Origin: Actinomycetospora soli
GTDB taxonomy: Bacteria; Actinomycetota; Actinomycetes; Mycobacteriales; Pseudonocardiaceae
NCBI RefSeq assembly: GCF_021026295.1
Contig: NZ_JAJNDA010000017.1
Location: 62,001 to 126,000 of the forward strand
DNA length: 64,000 bases
Direction of reading: 5' to 3'
Shown one piece after another: positions 18,874 to 27,730 of this stretch; the first letter of the stretch is position 1; each line of letters begins with the position of its first letter. The translations under genes were made by a program, and so were the position numbers. Under the pieces are notes generated by a model. That model was not told the origin of the DNA, searched no databases, and was given only the letters and a program-made list of their open reading frames with translations.

Positions 18874-19671
18874 CTAGGTGGCCGACCGCACCGCCCCCGC
18901 GACCGCCTCCGCGACCCCGTCCCGGCGACGGTCCGACCGCCGCACGGAGCGCGAGAGCTCCAGGTGCACGAACACCGTGCCGTGCCGCGCGGCGAGCCGC
19001 CCCTGCACGTTGCGGGTGCCGGAGAGGTCCTCCCACCCGGGGTCGCCGCCGCGGCGTACGCGCTCCCCGGCCGCCGCCATCCGCGCCGCCGTGCCCTCCA
19101 GCACCGCCGACCCGTCCGCCGCCCCCGAGGACACGACCGCGTCGACCTCCGCGCGGTCCGCGAACCCGTGCAGCTGGATCTGGGGCAGTCCGAGCCCCGC
19201 CACGAGCCCGGCGGCGAGGCGGGCGAAGACGGAGTCGGGGCGGTGCGCGACGTCGGCCGGGCAGTCCGCGCGCCGCCGCGCGTCCGCCGGGGCGCCCGCG
19301 TGCCGGTGCGCCCCCGCCTGGAGGTAGAGCGCCCCGTCGAGCCGGTCGACGATCCCGACCCCGATCTGTTCGGTCCGCAGGTCGGACGCCGGGTGGGGCA
19401 CCTCGACGACCACCGTCGGCGTCGACGGCGGGAGCAGGACCAGTCCCCACGAGCGGTCGCTGCGCGGGTCGGACACCCACGCGTCCCGGCCGGCGACCCT
19501 CGTCGTCGTGAACCCGAGGGACCCGGCGAGCGGACCGGCGTCCGCGCCGGAGCAGATCGCCGCCGCGAGCTCGTCGGCACGGGCCTGCTCGGCCTCGTCG
19601 GGGGCGCGGTAGGGACCGCTCGACCGCAGCGACGCGGTGAACCGGTCGACCAGGCCCGCGAGGGAGGTCAC
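18874..19671 (-). CDS. Conserved-looking hypothetical protein, possible metallo-amidohydrolase
   Basis: A 265-residue soluble protein that I cannot assign. His/Asp/Glu-rich motifs stand in an order reminiscent of zinc amidohydrolases of the N-formylglutamate amidohydrolase/poly-gamma-glutamate hydrolase type: VVEVPHPASD, LQAGAHRHAG, ADVAHRPDSVFARL and QIQLHGFAD. The C-terminal part contains DLSGTRNVQGR and VFVHLELSRSVR, where a Glu could be catalytic. This is inference from motif spacing only. The GTG at 19671 is taken as start, since upstream in-frame sequence has no coding pattern. It lies between a small Pro/Ala-rich gene and the polysaccharide deacetylase on the same strand, so a role with the deacetylase is possible. 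Confidence 0.6.
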   Translation of the reverse strand: MTSLAGLVDRFTASLRSSGPYRAPDEAEQARADELAAAICSGADAGPLAGSLGFTTTRVAGRDAWVSDPRSDRSWGLVLLPPSTPTVVVEVPHPASDLRTEQIGVGIVDRLDGALYLQAGAHRHAGAPADARRRADCPADVAHRPDSVFARLAAGLVAGLGLPQIQLHGFADRAEVDAVVSSGAADGSAVLEGTAARMAAAGERVRRGGDPGWEDLSGTRNVQGRLAARHGTVFVHLELSRSVRRSDRRRDGVAEAVAGAVRSAT

Positions 19672-19717
19672 CGCCGGATCATGCCCGCACGGGCACGACC
19701 CGGCACGACGACGGGTG

Positions 19718-20137
19718 TCAGGCCCCGGCGGGGTACGCCGGCCCCCACTCGGGCCCGCCGACAGTCGCCCGCGGGGCGGTGGTGGGCGGGTTGCCGAACG
19801 GCGGGGTCCCGAAGGGCGCCACGTAGAAGGCGAGCGGACGCCGGGGGGCGTTGAGGAAGGCCGCGGCCTCCGGGTCCGGCTCGAACGGCAGGGCCGCGCC
19901 GGAGGGGACGAGGGGCTCCACCGCCGGGGCCTCCGCGGCGGGGACGTCCGCCGGCGTCCAGGCCCCCGTCGCGGCGCCGCCGCCGGCCCACGCGGGCACG
20001 GGCTCGGACGGGCGCCGCACGGTGGGACGCAGGGCGACGACCCGCCGCCCGAGGGACGCCGCCGCCGTCCCGCCGCCCTCCGAGACACCGCGGTCGTTCG
20101 TCGTACCGCAGGAACTCCGATCCGCCATGTGCACCAT
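19718..20137 (-). CDS. Small Ala/Pro-rich hypothetical protein
   Basis: A 139-residue ORF with strong GC bias at third codon positions, as in real genes here, but of low complexity (Ala, Pro, Gly and Arg dominate). The C-terminal ~60 residues look more defined (FEPDPEAAAFLNAPRRPLAF, YVAPFGTPPFGNPP). There is no signal peptide, TM helix or known motif. A second start three codons later (MADRSS) is possible. It ends 46 bases before the metallo-amidohydrolase-like gene and may be first in that leftward operon. It could be spurious. Confidence 0.5.
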   Translation of the reverse strand: MVHMADRSSCGTTNDRGVSEGGGTAAASLGRRVVALRPTVRRPSEPVPAWAGGGAATGAWTPADVPAAEAPAVEPLVPSGAALPFEPDPEAAAFLNAPRRPLAFYVAPFGTPPFGNPPTTAPRATVGGPEWGPAYPAGA

Positions 20138-20571
20138 CTTCGGACCGCCGTCCGGGCCATCACGGTCGGGGGATCACGGTCCCGCCGCCGGGTACGCCCT
20201 CCGGCCGCAGGGGCGGTCGTCTCCGCGACGCGGCGCCCCCGCCGCGCCGCACCGTTCAGGCCAGCAGCGCCCGGGACGGTCGAAACGTCCGGTCTCGCAG
20301 GGGAAGAACGTGACGCAGCGTACAAGCGGGCGGCGTGAGACCTCGGCGTCACCGCGTCGCCTCCCGACCGTTCCCAGCACGTACGGGATCGTGATCGGGG
20401 CGTCACCGGACGAAGTTTTTCGGGACGAACCGGACGAGTGGTGCATATCCTCTCGTCACCCCGGTGCCACCCGCGTCGATCCGGTAGCGGACGATGACGT
20501 CCGGCCGTCCGAGAGCGACCACCGAACGTAGCGACGACGTGGTCCGCTGCCCTGCGACCTGGAGGTGCTCC
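20138..20571. promoter_or_regulatory. Divergent intergenic region before the aminomutase-like gene
   Basis: No gene is seen in these 434 bases. An A/T-rich patch with GTTTTTC (20415) and a TATCCT hexamer (20446-20451) lies 120 bases before the GTG start of the PLP enzyme gene and may contain its promoter, though no standard -35 is spaced correctly. A GGAGG ribosome site stands at 20561-20565. Confidence 0.35.
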
Positions 20572-21912
20572 GTGGAGCGACCCGCCCCCGACTTCAGCCG
20601 GTCGACCGCCCTGGCGGACCGACTGCACGCGATGGTCCCCGGCGGCGCGCACACCTACGCCCGCGGCGACGACCAGTACCCCGAGGGCATGGCGCCGATC
20701 ATCGAGCGGGGCCACGGCGCGCGGGTGTGGGACGCGGACGGCAACGAGTTCGTCGAGTACGGCATGGGCCTGCGGGCGGTGACGCTCGGGCACGGGTACG
20801 CCCCGGTCCTGGACGCGGTGCGCGACGTCCTCGGCCGCGGCATCAGCTTCACCCGGCCGTCGACCCTCGAGGTCGCGGCCGCGGAGGACTTCCTCGCCAC
20901 CGTGACCGGCGCGGACATGGTCAAGTTCGCCAAGAACGGGTCCGACGCCACGACGGCCGCGCTGCGCCTCGCCCGCGCCGCGACCGGGCGCGACCTGGTC
21001 GCGGTCGCCGACCAGCCCTTCTTCTCGGTCGACGACTGGTTCATCGGCACCACCGGCATGCACGCGGGGATCCCCGCCGCGACGCGGGACGCGACGGTGC
21101 GCTTCGGCTTCAACGACCTCGACTCGCTGCGCGCCCTCTTCGCCGCCCACCCGGACCGCATCGCCGCCGTGTTCATGGAGGCAGCGACCGGCATGGTCGC
21201 CCCCGAGCCCGGCTTCCTGGCGGCGGTCCGCGACCTGTGTACCGCCCACGGCACGGTCCTCGTCTTCGACGAGATGATCACCGGGTTCCGCTGGGCCGCC
21301 GGCGGCGCGCAGGAGGTCCACGGCGTCGTCCCCGACCTGTCCACCTGGGGCAAGGCCATGGGCAACGGCTTCCCGATCGCGGCCCTGGCCGGGAAGCGGG
21401 AGCTGATGGAGCTCGGCGGGCTCGCGACCGACGAGGGCCGCGTGTTCCTGCTCTCCACCACCAACGGCCCCGAGGCGGTCGGGCTGACCGCGTTCCGGGC
21501 GGTCGTGCAGGCCTACCGGACCGAGGACCCGGTCGCCGCGATGCGCCGCGCCGGCGAGCGCCTCGCCGCGGGCGCGAACGCCGCGATCGAGGCCGAGGGC
21601 CTCCAGGACCACCTGCTCGTGGCCGGCCACCCGAACTGCCTGGTGTTCCTCACCCGCGACGCGGACGGCCTGCCCTCGCAGGAGTACCGCACGCTGTTCC
21701 TCGCGGAGCTCCTGCGCGGCGGCGTGCTCGGCCAGTCCTTCGTGGTCTCCGCCGCGCACACCGACGCCGACGTGGACCGGACGGTCCAGGCCGTGGCCGA
21801 CGCGGTGCCGACCTACCGCAAGGCGATCGAGCACGGGTCGACCGAGGGCCTGCTCCGGGGCCGCCCGGTCGCGCCCGCGCTCCGGACGTACGCGGCCCCG
21901 CGGCGACGCTAG
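20572..21912 (+). CDS. Class III PLP aminotransferase, glutamate-1-semialdehyde aminomutase-like
   Basis: A 446-residue PLP enzyme. VPGGAHTYARGDDQYPEG, VKFAKNGSDATTAALRLARA, LVFDEMITGFR and the Schiff-base segment STWGKAMGNGFP (Lys261) are hallmarks of the glutamate-1-semialdehyde 2,1-aminomutase (HemL) subgroup. Several features argue against housekeeping heme synthesis: no other heme genes are present, the context is glycosyltransferases and dioxygenases, and the C-terminal domain looks divergent. Members of this subgroup also act as aminotransferases or mutases on sugars and in natural-product pathways, so here it may install or move an amino group on a glycan precursor. The GTG start follows GGAGGTGCTCC. 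Confidence 0.85.
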   Translation: MERPAPDFSRSTALADRLHAMVPGGAHTYARGDDQYPEGMAPIIERGHGARVWDADGNEFVEYGMGLRAVTLGHGYAPVLDAVRDVLGRGISFTRPSTLEVAAAEDFLATVTGADMVKFAKNGSDATTAALRLARAATGRDLVAVADQPFFSVDDWFIGTTGMHAGIPAATRDATVRFGFNDLDSLRALFAAHPDRIAAVFMEAATGMVAPEPGFLAAVRDLCTAHGTVLVFDEMITGFRWAAGGAQEVHGVVPDLSTWGKAMGNGFPIAALAGKRELMELGGLATDEGRVFLLSTTNGPEAVGLTAFRAVVQAYRTEDPVAAMRRAGERLAAGANAAIEAEGLQDHLLVAGHPNCLVFLTRDADGLPSQEYRTLFLAELLRGGVLGQSFVVSAAHTDADVDRTVQAVADAVPTYRKAIEHGSTEGLLRGRPVAPALRTYAAPRRR

Positions 21913-21932
21913 GCCGCGGGTCGCGCCGGGCC

Positions 21933-21956
21933 CGTCGGGGTCCTCAGACCCCGACG
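21933..21956. terminator. Bidirectional hairpin terminator
   Basis: Perfect 10-bp stem CGTCGGGGTC / GACCCCGACG with loop CTCA. It lies between converging genes, and the leftward gene's stop codon (21946-21944) is inside the loop. There is no U-tract, as is usual in high-GC actinobacteria. Confidence 0.75.
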
Positions 21957-22870
21957 ACCGCCCGGCCGTCGTACTGCGCGGCCAGCTCCTCGGGCATCGG
22001 GGCGAGGTCCGAGCACCGCCGGAAGTCGCGCAGCGAGGTCCCGGAGCACTCCGAGTCAACGTTGCGCGAGCCCCGGCCCGCGGCGACGTCGTCGATGTCG
22101 ACCACGCGGAAGTCGATCGAGAACCGGGTGCGCCCCGAGGTGTTCGGCACCGACGAGTGCAGCTGGTTGCCGGAGAACACCATCATCCCGCCGACCTCCG
22201 GGACCACCCGGACCTGCGGGTCGAGCTCCACCGGCTCCTCGGGCGTCGGCTGGTCACGGGTGTCCTTGCCGATCTGCGTCGCGGCGCTGAACCGGCTCGT
22301 GCGGTTCCACTCGTCGTAGTCGTAGCGGCGCGACCCGTTCCGGACGCCCTGCGTCATGTACTTCGGGTGGAACGCCATGACGTTGTCCGCGGTCACCGGG
22401 TAGACCGGCATCCACCAGTTCGTCTGGCACATCGGCGCCGAGTACCAGGTGTCGCGGTGCGGGTGGAAGGCGAACGCGATACCCGTCGTCAGGTAGTCGT
22501 CCGAGGTCGAGGTGCGCAGCCGCGGCACGTCGAAGTAGGTGCGCTCCAGGTCGCAGCCCCGCTCCTCGAGGATCGCGGGCAGCAGCTCCTTGCAGCGCGG
22601 GTGGTGGATGAACCGGGGCTTGAGGTCGGCGAGCAGCGCCGCGAAGTCCCGGACCTCCATCTCGTACTGCGCGGTCTGCGGGTCGCGCCCCGCAAACGCC
22701 TCCTCCACCAGCTCGCGCGTGAACTGGACGAGCGCGAGGGTCGCCGGCGTCGCGCCGTAGACCATCACGTCGCCGGAGTACAGGTGTTCGCGTCGCGTCG
22801 CGTCGTCGAACGACGGATTCGACAGAACGTTCGTCACGTCGGCCCCCTTCGCGCCCGGCTCTCCCCACAT
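21944..22870 (-). CDS. Phytanoyl-CoA-dioxygenase-like Fe(II)/2-oxoglutarate oxygenase
   Basis: A 308-residue non-heme iron enzyme. FHPHRDTWYSAP supplies the H-x-D pair (about 137-139). The distal His is in NQLHSSVPNTSGRTRFS (about 238), followed at normal distance by the Arg that binds the 2-oxoglutarate carboxylate. The family hydroxylates, desaturates or halogenates small molecules. I start at the ATG at 22870 because an AGGAGG lies eight bases upstream. A longer form from 22933 is possible. It is divergent from a class IV PLP enzyme and converges on the class III PLP enzyme, so these three and the second dioxygenase at 27731 may act on one substrate. Substrate unknown. Confidence 0.85.
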   Translation of the reverse strand: MWGEPGAKGADVTNVLSNPSFDDATRREHLYSGDVMVYGATPATLALVQFTRELVEEAFAGRDPQTAQYEMEVRDFAALLADLKPRFIHHPRCKELLPAILEERGCDLERTYFDVPRLRTSTSDDYLTTGIAFAFHPHRDTWYSAPMCQTNWWMPVYPVTADNVMAFHPKYMTQGVRNGSRRYDYDEWNRTSRFSAATQIGKDTRDQPTPEEPVELDPQVRVVPEVGGMMVFSGNQLHSSVPNTSGRTRFSIDFRVVDIDDVAAGRGSRNVDSECSGTSLRDFRRCSDLAPMPEELAAQYDGRAVVGV

Positions 22871-23029
22871 CAGGAGAACCTCCTGGCTCCCGAGACGTCG
22901 CACGGTAGCCACAGGTTGTCCGACCGGGTTCACCGAGGGGCCCGATCAGGAATCGCGGCGGCGACAACCGCTACGATTCGATCACCGAACGTCTTCCTGC
23001 GGTGGTTCATTCGGGGAGGAAAACGACAT

Positions 23030-23977
23030 ATGGCTCACATCGCGTCGCTCTCTCAGCTGCAGGTCCCGCCGTGGGCGTCGGTCGACGGGCAGCTCGTGCC
23101 GTACACCGACGTCCGGATCCACATCTCCGCCGAGGCCCTCACGCGCGCGCTCTCGGTGTTCGAGGGCGTGAAGGGCTACTGGGACCCCGCGAGCGAGACC
23201 TTCTCCCTGCGCACCCCCCGCGAGCACTACGAGCGGCTGCTCCGGTCGGCGAAGCTCTTCCACATCCCGGTGGACGTCGACTACCCGGAGTTCGTGCGCC
23301 GCCTCGAGCAGCTCGCGGCCGAGCTCCTCGTCCGGGAGCGGGACCTGTGGTTCCGTCCCACCCTCTACGTCACGGAGGGCCACTGGGGCGAGGGCACGCG
23401 CGCCCAGCTGGTGATCACCGCGTTCACGCAGCAGAAGGAGTCCGGCGAGCCGATGCGGCTCGGCGTCTCCACGTGGCGTCGCGGCACCGACGTCGACCTG
23501 CCCACCCGCGTGAAGAGCAGCGCGAACTACGTCGTCGCCCGCCTCGCCCGCATCGAGGCGCGCCGGCTCGGCTACGACGACGCGATCCTGCTCAACCGCG
23601 AGGGCCGGGTCGCGGAGGCCACCGGGGCGTGTGTCGTCGCACTCCTCGACGGCGAGGTCGTCGTCCCGCCGTCGTCGGAGGGGGCGCTCGACAGCCTCAC
23701 CGTGCGGATCCTCGAGCGGATCGTGGAGCGCGACGGCCTCCGCCTCGTCCGGCGCCCGGTCGACCGCACCGAGCTGCTGGCCGCCCAGGAGGTCGGGATC
23801 GCCGGCACCATCTCCGAGCTCACGCTCGTCTCCGAGATCGACGGGTTCACCTTCCCGGTCGACGGCGTCCTCGCGCGGCTGCGCGCCGCCTACCTGCGCG
23901 TCATGCGCGGCGAGGACGTCCTCGACGGCGTGGAGATGGTCGCCACCGACGCCGGGCGGGCGCTGGTCACGTCCTGA
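23030..23977 (+). CDS. Class IV PLP aminotransferase, branched-chain aminotransferase-like
   Basis: A 315-residue fold-type IV PLP enzyme. SVFEGVKGYWDP matches the family N-terminal motif, Lys162 in TRVKSSANYVVARLARIEA is the PLP lysine, and AILLNREGRVAEATGACVV and AGTISELTLVSEID bind the cofactor phosphate. It resembles IlvE or D-amino-acid transaminase proteins. The position beside two oxygenases and a second PLP enzyme argues for a specialised amino-donor step rather than leucine/valine synthesis. GGGAGGA (23014-23020) precedes the ATG. The gene ends five bases before a strong hairpin. Confidence 0.85.
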   Translation: MAHIASLSQLQVPPWASVDGQLVPYTDVRIHISAEALTRALSVFEGVKGYWDPASETFSLRTPREHYERLLRSAKLFHIPVDVDYPEFVRRLEQLAAELLVRERDLWFRPTLYVTEGHWGEGTRAQLVITAFTQQKESGEPMRLGVSTWRRGTDVDLPTRVKSSANYVVARLARIEARRLGYDDAILLNREGRVAEATGACVVALLDGEVVVPPSSEGALDSLTVRILERIVERDGLRLVRRPVDRTELLAAQEVGIAGTISELTLVSEIDGFTFPVDGVLARLRAAYLRVMRGEDVLDGVEMVATDAGRALVTS

Positions 23978-23982
23978 GGGCC

Positions 23983-24020
23983 GTCCCGACGGCGGGTGCC
24001 GGTGCACCTGCCGTCGGGAC
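23983..24020. terminator. Long hairpin terminator between converging genes
   Basis: A 17-bp stem with one G-A mismatch: GTCCCGACGGCGGGTGC (23983-23999) and GCACCTGCCGTCGGGAC (24004-24020), loop CGGT. Its left arm contains the dispersed CCCGACGGCGGGT motif. It separates the class IV PLP gene from the leftward GT4 gene. Confidence 0.8.
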
Positions 24021-24024
24021 GGGG

Positions 24025-25083
24025 TCAGAGGACGCCGCGGACGATGTCGGCGAGCTCGCGCGCCATGTGCGCGGAGGTGAAGCGGCTCTCGACGTCCTTG
24101 CGGCCCTCGGCGCCCATCGCGGCGGCCCGCTCGGGGTCGGAGAGCAGGTCGGCGATCGCGCGGGCCATCGCCGTGGGGTCGTCCGGCGGCACGAGGATGC
24201 CGGTCCGGCCGTGGTCGACGTAGTGGTCCATGCCCGGGTTGTCCGTCGCGACCACCGGCCGCCCGCTGGCCAGCCCCTCCAGCGCGACAGTCAGGCCCGC
24301 CCCCACCGGGTTGGACCGCAGCGCGATCGCGACGACCGTCGAGCGCCGGTAGAGCCCCCGCATCGCGGCGTTCATCCGCCGGGCGTGCACCACGCCCGCG
24401 TCGGGCGCGAGGGTGACCGGGATCGTCGTCGCCAGCTCCAGCCAGGCCGGGACCCCGCCCGCGCGGACCTGCTCGACGGCGGCCACGAGCGTGTCGTGGT
24501 CGCGGTTGCGGTCGTCGCCGACGCTGGTGATCGTCACCCCGCCCGGATCGCGGGCGTCCCAGGGCTGCTCGGGGTAGAAGTCGGGGTCGATGCCGAGGGT
24601 CACCCCGTGCACCCGCCCCGGGTCGACGTCCCAGTGCTCGCGCAGGATCGGGACCACGCCCGGGGACTGGCTGAACATCCCGGCCGCCCGGCGGAGCGCG
24701 CGGGTCGTCGCGATCCGCTCCGCCCGCCCGAGCATGTCGGGGCGCTCCAGCCAGCCGATGCCGGTGACGACGGGGCGGCGCGGGGAGGTGAACAGCGCCG
24801 GCACGCCGGTGCGCTCGTCCATGCAGAGGACCGCGTCCGCGCCGCGGCGCTGCACGGCACCGGTCACGGCCGTCACGGCCTCGTAGCCGTCGAGCCGGTT
24901 GCGGACCTTGCGCGAGGCGTACGCCACCGCGCCGTGGGCCGGCCGGCGGAAGGTGACGACGTCGCCGTCGTCGCCGATGTGGTGCAGGCCGTAGGGGGTG
25001 TGGTCGGGAATCTCGCCGCGCGCGTTCCGCAGCCGGTACTCCTCCACGTCGAGCTCCTCGGGCAGCTCCACGTGTACGTGCAT
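24025..25083 (-). CDS. GT4 family glycosyltransferase
   Basis: A 352-residue GT-B enzyme. The N-terminal half is divergent (VHVELPEELDVEEYRLRN) but includes a possible acceptor-binding region around MDERTGVPALFTSPRRPVV. The C-terminal half has HGVTLGIDPDFY, VTITSVGDDRNRDHDTLVAA and the E-x7-type donor segment VGAGLTVALEGLASGRPVVA, in which the first Glu of the usual E-x7-E appears replaced by Gly/Ala. This may reduce or change activity. The ATG at 25083 follows AGGGGGAGTCCG. It is read leftward, alone, with a divergent GT4 pair on the other side. Confidence 0.75.
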   Translation of the reverse strand: MHVHVELPEELDVEEYRLRNARGEIPDHTPYGLHHIGDDGDVVTFRRPAHGAVAYASRKVRNRLDGYEAVTAVTGAVQRRGADAVLCMDERTGVPALFTSPRRPVVTGIGWLERPDMLGRAERIATTRALRRAAGMFSQSPGVVPILREHWDVDPGRVHGVTLGIDPDFYPEQPWDARDPGGVTITSVGDDRNRDHDTLVAAVEQVRAGGVPAWLELATTIPVTLAPDAGVVHARRMNAAMRGLYRRSTVVAIALRSNPVGAGLTVALEGLASGRPVVATDNPGMDHYVDHGRTGILVPPDDPTAMARAIADLLSDPERAAAMGAEGRKDVESRFTSAHMARELADIVRGVL

Positions 25084-25405
25084 GTCCTCGGACTCCCCCT
25101 GTGACTCGTGACCCGTTCGGGCTACCGCGACGCTACCGACGCCCGGGACGGGCCCGTCCGCCGGAGGTGTGGTGGCGACCGCCGCCGCGCGGCCCCGCAC
25201 CGGCCACCCCATCGTCGCACCCGGGACCGGACGAGCGAGCCCTGCGTCACGACAACCGGGCAGGTCGCCGCACGTCCTCTGGACAGTGAGGCGTGCCGAC
25301 ACCGGGCACCCGACGGGGGACCGACACCGCCTCGCTACCGTGGTCCGAGCCCGAACGGCCTCCGCTCGGGTCGGCCCTGGCCCCCGACAGGACGGAAGAC
25401 GAGAC
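25084..25405. promoter_or_regulatory. Divergent intergenic region between GT4 genes
   Basis: No gene is visible in 322 bases. TACCGT at 25335-25340 is a possible rightward -10 about 66 bases before the TTG start. No convincing -35, operator or hairpin was found. Confidence 0.3.
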
Positions 25406-26605
25406 TTGCCCGGCAGAGCACTCATCCTCGTCGAGAACCTCTCGGTGCCGTTCGACCGGCGCGTGTGGCAGGAGGCCACGACGCTGCGCGACCACGGCTG
25501 GGACGTCGAGGTCGTCTGCCCGCGGGGCACGGAGCGCGACACCGAGCGCGAGGCCACCGTCGACGGCGTCCGGATCCACCGGTACCCGTTGCAGGCCGCG
25601 TCCGGCGGCCCGCAGGGCTACCTCAAGGAGTACGCCACCGCGCTGTTCCACTCGGTGCGGCTCGCGCGGGCGGTGCACCGGCGGGCGCCGGTCGACGTCG
25701 TCCACCTGTGCAACCCGCCGGACCTGCTGTTCGTCGTCGCGCTGGTGCTCAAGGTGCTGAGCCGGGGCCGCACGAAGGTCGTCTTCGACCAGCACGACCT
25801 CGTGCCCGAGCTCTACCTCTCCCGCTTCCGCCCCAAGCGCGACGCGCTGTACTGGGGCCTGCGGCTGATGGAGTTCCTGACCTACCGCTCCGCGGACGTG
25901 GTCATCTCCACCAACGAGAGCTACCGGTCCAAGGCGGTCGGCCGCGGCCGCGTGCACGGCTCGAAGGCCTTCACCGTCCGCAGCGCCCCGGCCCTGGACC
26001 GCTTCAAGCAGGTCCCGCCGGAGCCGGAGCTCGCCCGCGGGCAGGAGCACCTCCTCGTCTACCTCGGGGTGATGGGTCCGCAGGACGGCGTGGACTACGC
26101 CGTCCGCGCCCTGGCCCGGCTCGCCGAGCGCCGCGACGACTGGCACGCCGCGTTCCTCGGCGGCGGCGACGCCTTCGACGACGTCGTCGACCTGGCCCAC
26201 CGGCTCGGCCTCGACGACCGGGTCACGTTCACCGGCATGGCCGACACCCCGGACGTGCGCCGCTACCTCTCCACCGCGTGCCTGGGCCTCGCGCCCGACC
26301 CGCTGAACCCGCTCAACGACGTGTCCACCATGAACAAGATCATGGAGTACATGGCGATGGGCCTGCCGATGGTCTCGTTCGACCTGACCGAGAGCCGGGT
26401 CTCCGCCGGCGACGCGGCCCTGTTCGCCCGGCCGAACGACGTCGACGAGTACGCCGCGCTGGTCTCGGACCTGCTCGACGACCCGGTGCGGCGCAAGCAG
26501 ATGGGCGAGGTCGGCCGCGAGCGCGTCGCGGGCGCCCTCTCCTGGTCGCACTCCCAGACCGCACTGCTCGCCGCGTACGCGACGGTGGACCCGGCCCGCC
26601 GGTGA
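25406..26605 (+). CDS. GT4 family glycosyltransferase (TTG start)
   Basis: A 399-residue GT-B enzyme. ALILVENLSVPFDRRVWQEA is characteristic of GT4 enzymes in polysaccharide clusters. FDQHDLVPELYLSRF and STNESYRSKAV lie in the acceptor domain. VYLGVMGPQDGVDYAVRAL and NPLNDVSTMNKIMEYMAMG lie in the donor domain, where NKIMEYMAMGLP replaces a classical E-x7-E while keeping the final Glu. The ORF remains open upstream, but the family N-terminus begins right after TTG at 25406, with GGAAG about ten bases before it, so TTG is the best start. The stop overlaps the next GTG (GTGA), so both enzymes are translated together. Confidence 0.85.
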   Translation: MPGRALILVENLSVPFDRRVWQEATTLRDHGWDVEVVCPRGTERDTEREATVDGVRIHRYPLQAASGGPQGYLKEYATALFHSVRLARAVHRRAPVDVVHLCNPPDLLFVVALVLKVLSRGRTKVVFDQHDLVPELYLSRFRPKRDALYWGLRLMEFLTYRSADVVISTNESYRSKAVGRGRVHGSKAFTVRSAPALDRFKQVPPEPELARGQEHLLVYLGVMGPQDGVDYAVRALARLAERRDDWHAAFLGGGDAFDDVVDLAHRLGLDDRVTFTGMADTPDVRRYLSTACLGLAPDPLNPLNDVSTMNKIMEYMAMGLPMVSFDLTESRVSAGDAALFARPNDVDEYAALVSDLLDDPVRRKQMGEVGRERVAGALSWSHSQTALLAAYATVDPARR

Positions 26606-27717
26606 CGCCCACGCAGCGTTCCCGACGACGGGTCGCGGGTCCCCTCCGCGTCCTCGTCGTCGGTCAGGCCGAGGGCACGCCCGGTGGCATCTCCTCGGTG
26701 CAGCGGCTGCACGTGCGCTTCCTCGGTGCCCGCTCCGACGTCGCGGTGCGGGTGGTCACCACCTACGACGAGACCGGCCTGCTGCGCCGGCTGCGGCTCA
26801 TGGTCGGCGGTATCGCGCGGGCGCTCGCCCTCGTCCTCACCGGCCGCGTGGACGTGGTGCACCTGCACGTCGCGAAGGGGCTCTCGGCCCTGCGCAAGGG
26901 CGTCGTCGTCGCGGTGGCGCGCGGGCGCGGGGTCCCGACGGTGCTGCACACCCACGCCGGCGCGTTCGCCGAGTGGTTCGACGGCCTCCCGAGGCCGCTG
27001 CGTCCGGTCGTCGCATGGCTGCTGCGGGCCGACCGCGTGATCGTCCTGGCCGACGGGGCCCGCGAGACCTACACGAGCCGGCTCGGCCTGCCGGCCGAGC
27101 GCGTCGTCGTCGTCGCGAACCCGGTGGAGTGGCCGGCGGAGCTCCCGGAGCGGGACCCGCACGGCAGCCCCGTACGCGGGGTGTTCCTGGGCCGGCTGAT
27201 CGACCGCAAGGGCGTGTTCGACCTCCTCGACGCCATCGCGGGCCTGCACGCGGAGCACCGCGAGCGCCTGCACGTGACCCTCGCGGGGCACGGCGACATC
27301 GACGCGGTGCACGCGGCCGTCGCCGCGGCGGGCCTCGGGGCCGGCGTCGACGTGCGGAGCTGGATCGGGCCGGCGGAGCGGGACGCGCTGCTGCGCGACG
27401 CCCAGCTGCTGCTGCTCCCGAGCTGGTGGGAGGGCCTGCCGATGTCGGTCCTCGAGGGGATGGCGTGGGGCCTGTGCCCGGTCGTCACCCCGGTCGGTGG
27501 CCTGGCCACCCTCGTGCGCGACGGCGACAACGGCGTCGTCGTCCCGGTGAACGACCCGGCGGCGCTCGGCGCCGCGCTGGACAAACTCCTCTCCGACGAC
27601 GAGGTCCGGGTCCAGCTGGGTGCCCGGGCCCGCGAGAGCGTCGCACCGTTCGGTGCCGACGCCTGGGCGGACCGCCTGGTGGCGATGTACCGCGAAGTCC
27701 TCGCTCCCCCGCAGTAG
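26602..27717 (+). CDS. GT4 family glycosyltransferase
   Basis: A 371-residue GT-B enzyme. LRVLVVGQAEGTPGGISSV holds the N-terminal Gly-rich loop. VVHLHVAKGLSALRKGVVV and VLHTHAGAF precede the hinge, and RGVFLGRLIDRKGVFDLLDA and PSWWEGLPMSVLEGMAWG provide the donor site with an intact E-x7-E (Glu in WWEG to LEG). The GTG start overlaps the previous stop. The following dioxygenase gene starts 13 bases downstream. The three genes form one rightward operon (25406-28393), ended by a 17-bp-stem hairpin. Confidence 0.87.
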   Translation: MTPTQRSRRRVAGPLRVLVVGQAEGTPGGISSVQRLHVRFLGARSDVAVRVVTTYDETGLLRRLRLMVGGIARALALVLTGRVDVVHLHVAKGLSALRKGVVVAVARGRGVPTVLHTHAGAFAEWFDGLPRPLRPVVAWLLRADRVIVLADGARETYTSRLGLPAERVVVVANPVEWPAELPERDPHGSPVRGVFLGRLIDRKGVFDLLDAIAGLHAEHRERLHVTLAGHGDIDAVHAAVAAAGLGAGVDVRSWIGPAERDALLRDAQLLLLPSWWEGLPMSVLEGMAWGLCPVVTPVGGLATLVRDGDNGVVVPVNDPAALGAALDKLLSDDEVRVQLGARARESVAPFGADAWADRLVAMYREVLAPPQ

Positions 27718-27730
27718 GAAGGAACCGGCC

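Noticed and set aside
20572-21912. Housekeeping hemL
   Set aside because: No heme-pathway neighbours. The context is glycosyltransferases and oxygenases. Sequence alone cannot exclude it, so the call stays at family level.
19672-22059. Upstream extension of the 18874 gene to 1061 residues
   Set aside because: It would lie opposite the class III PLP enzyme and has no domain content. The recognisable protein starts at 19671.
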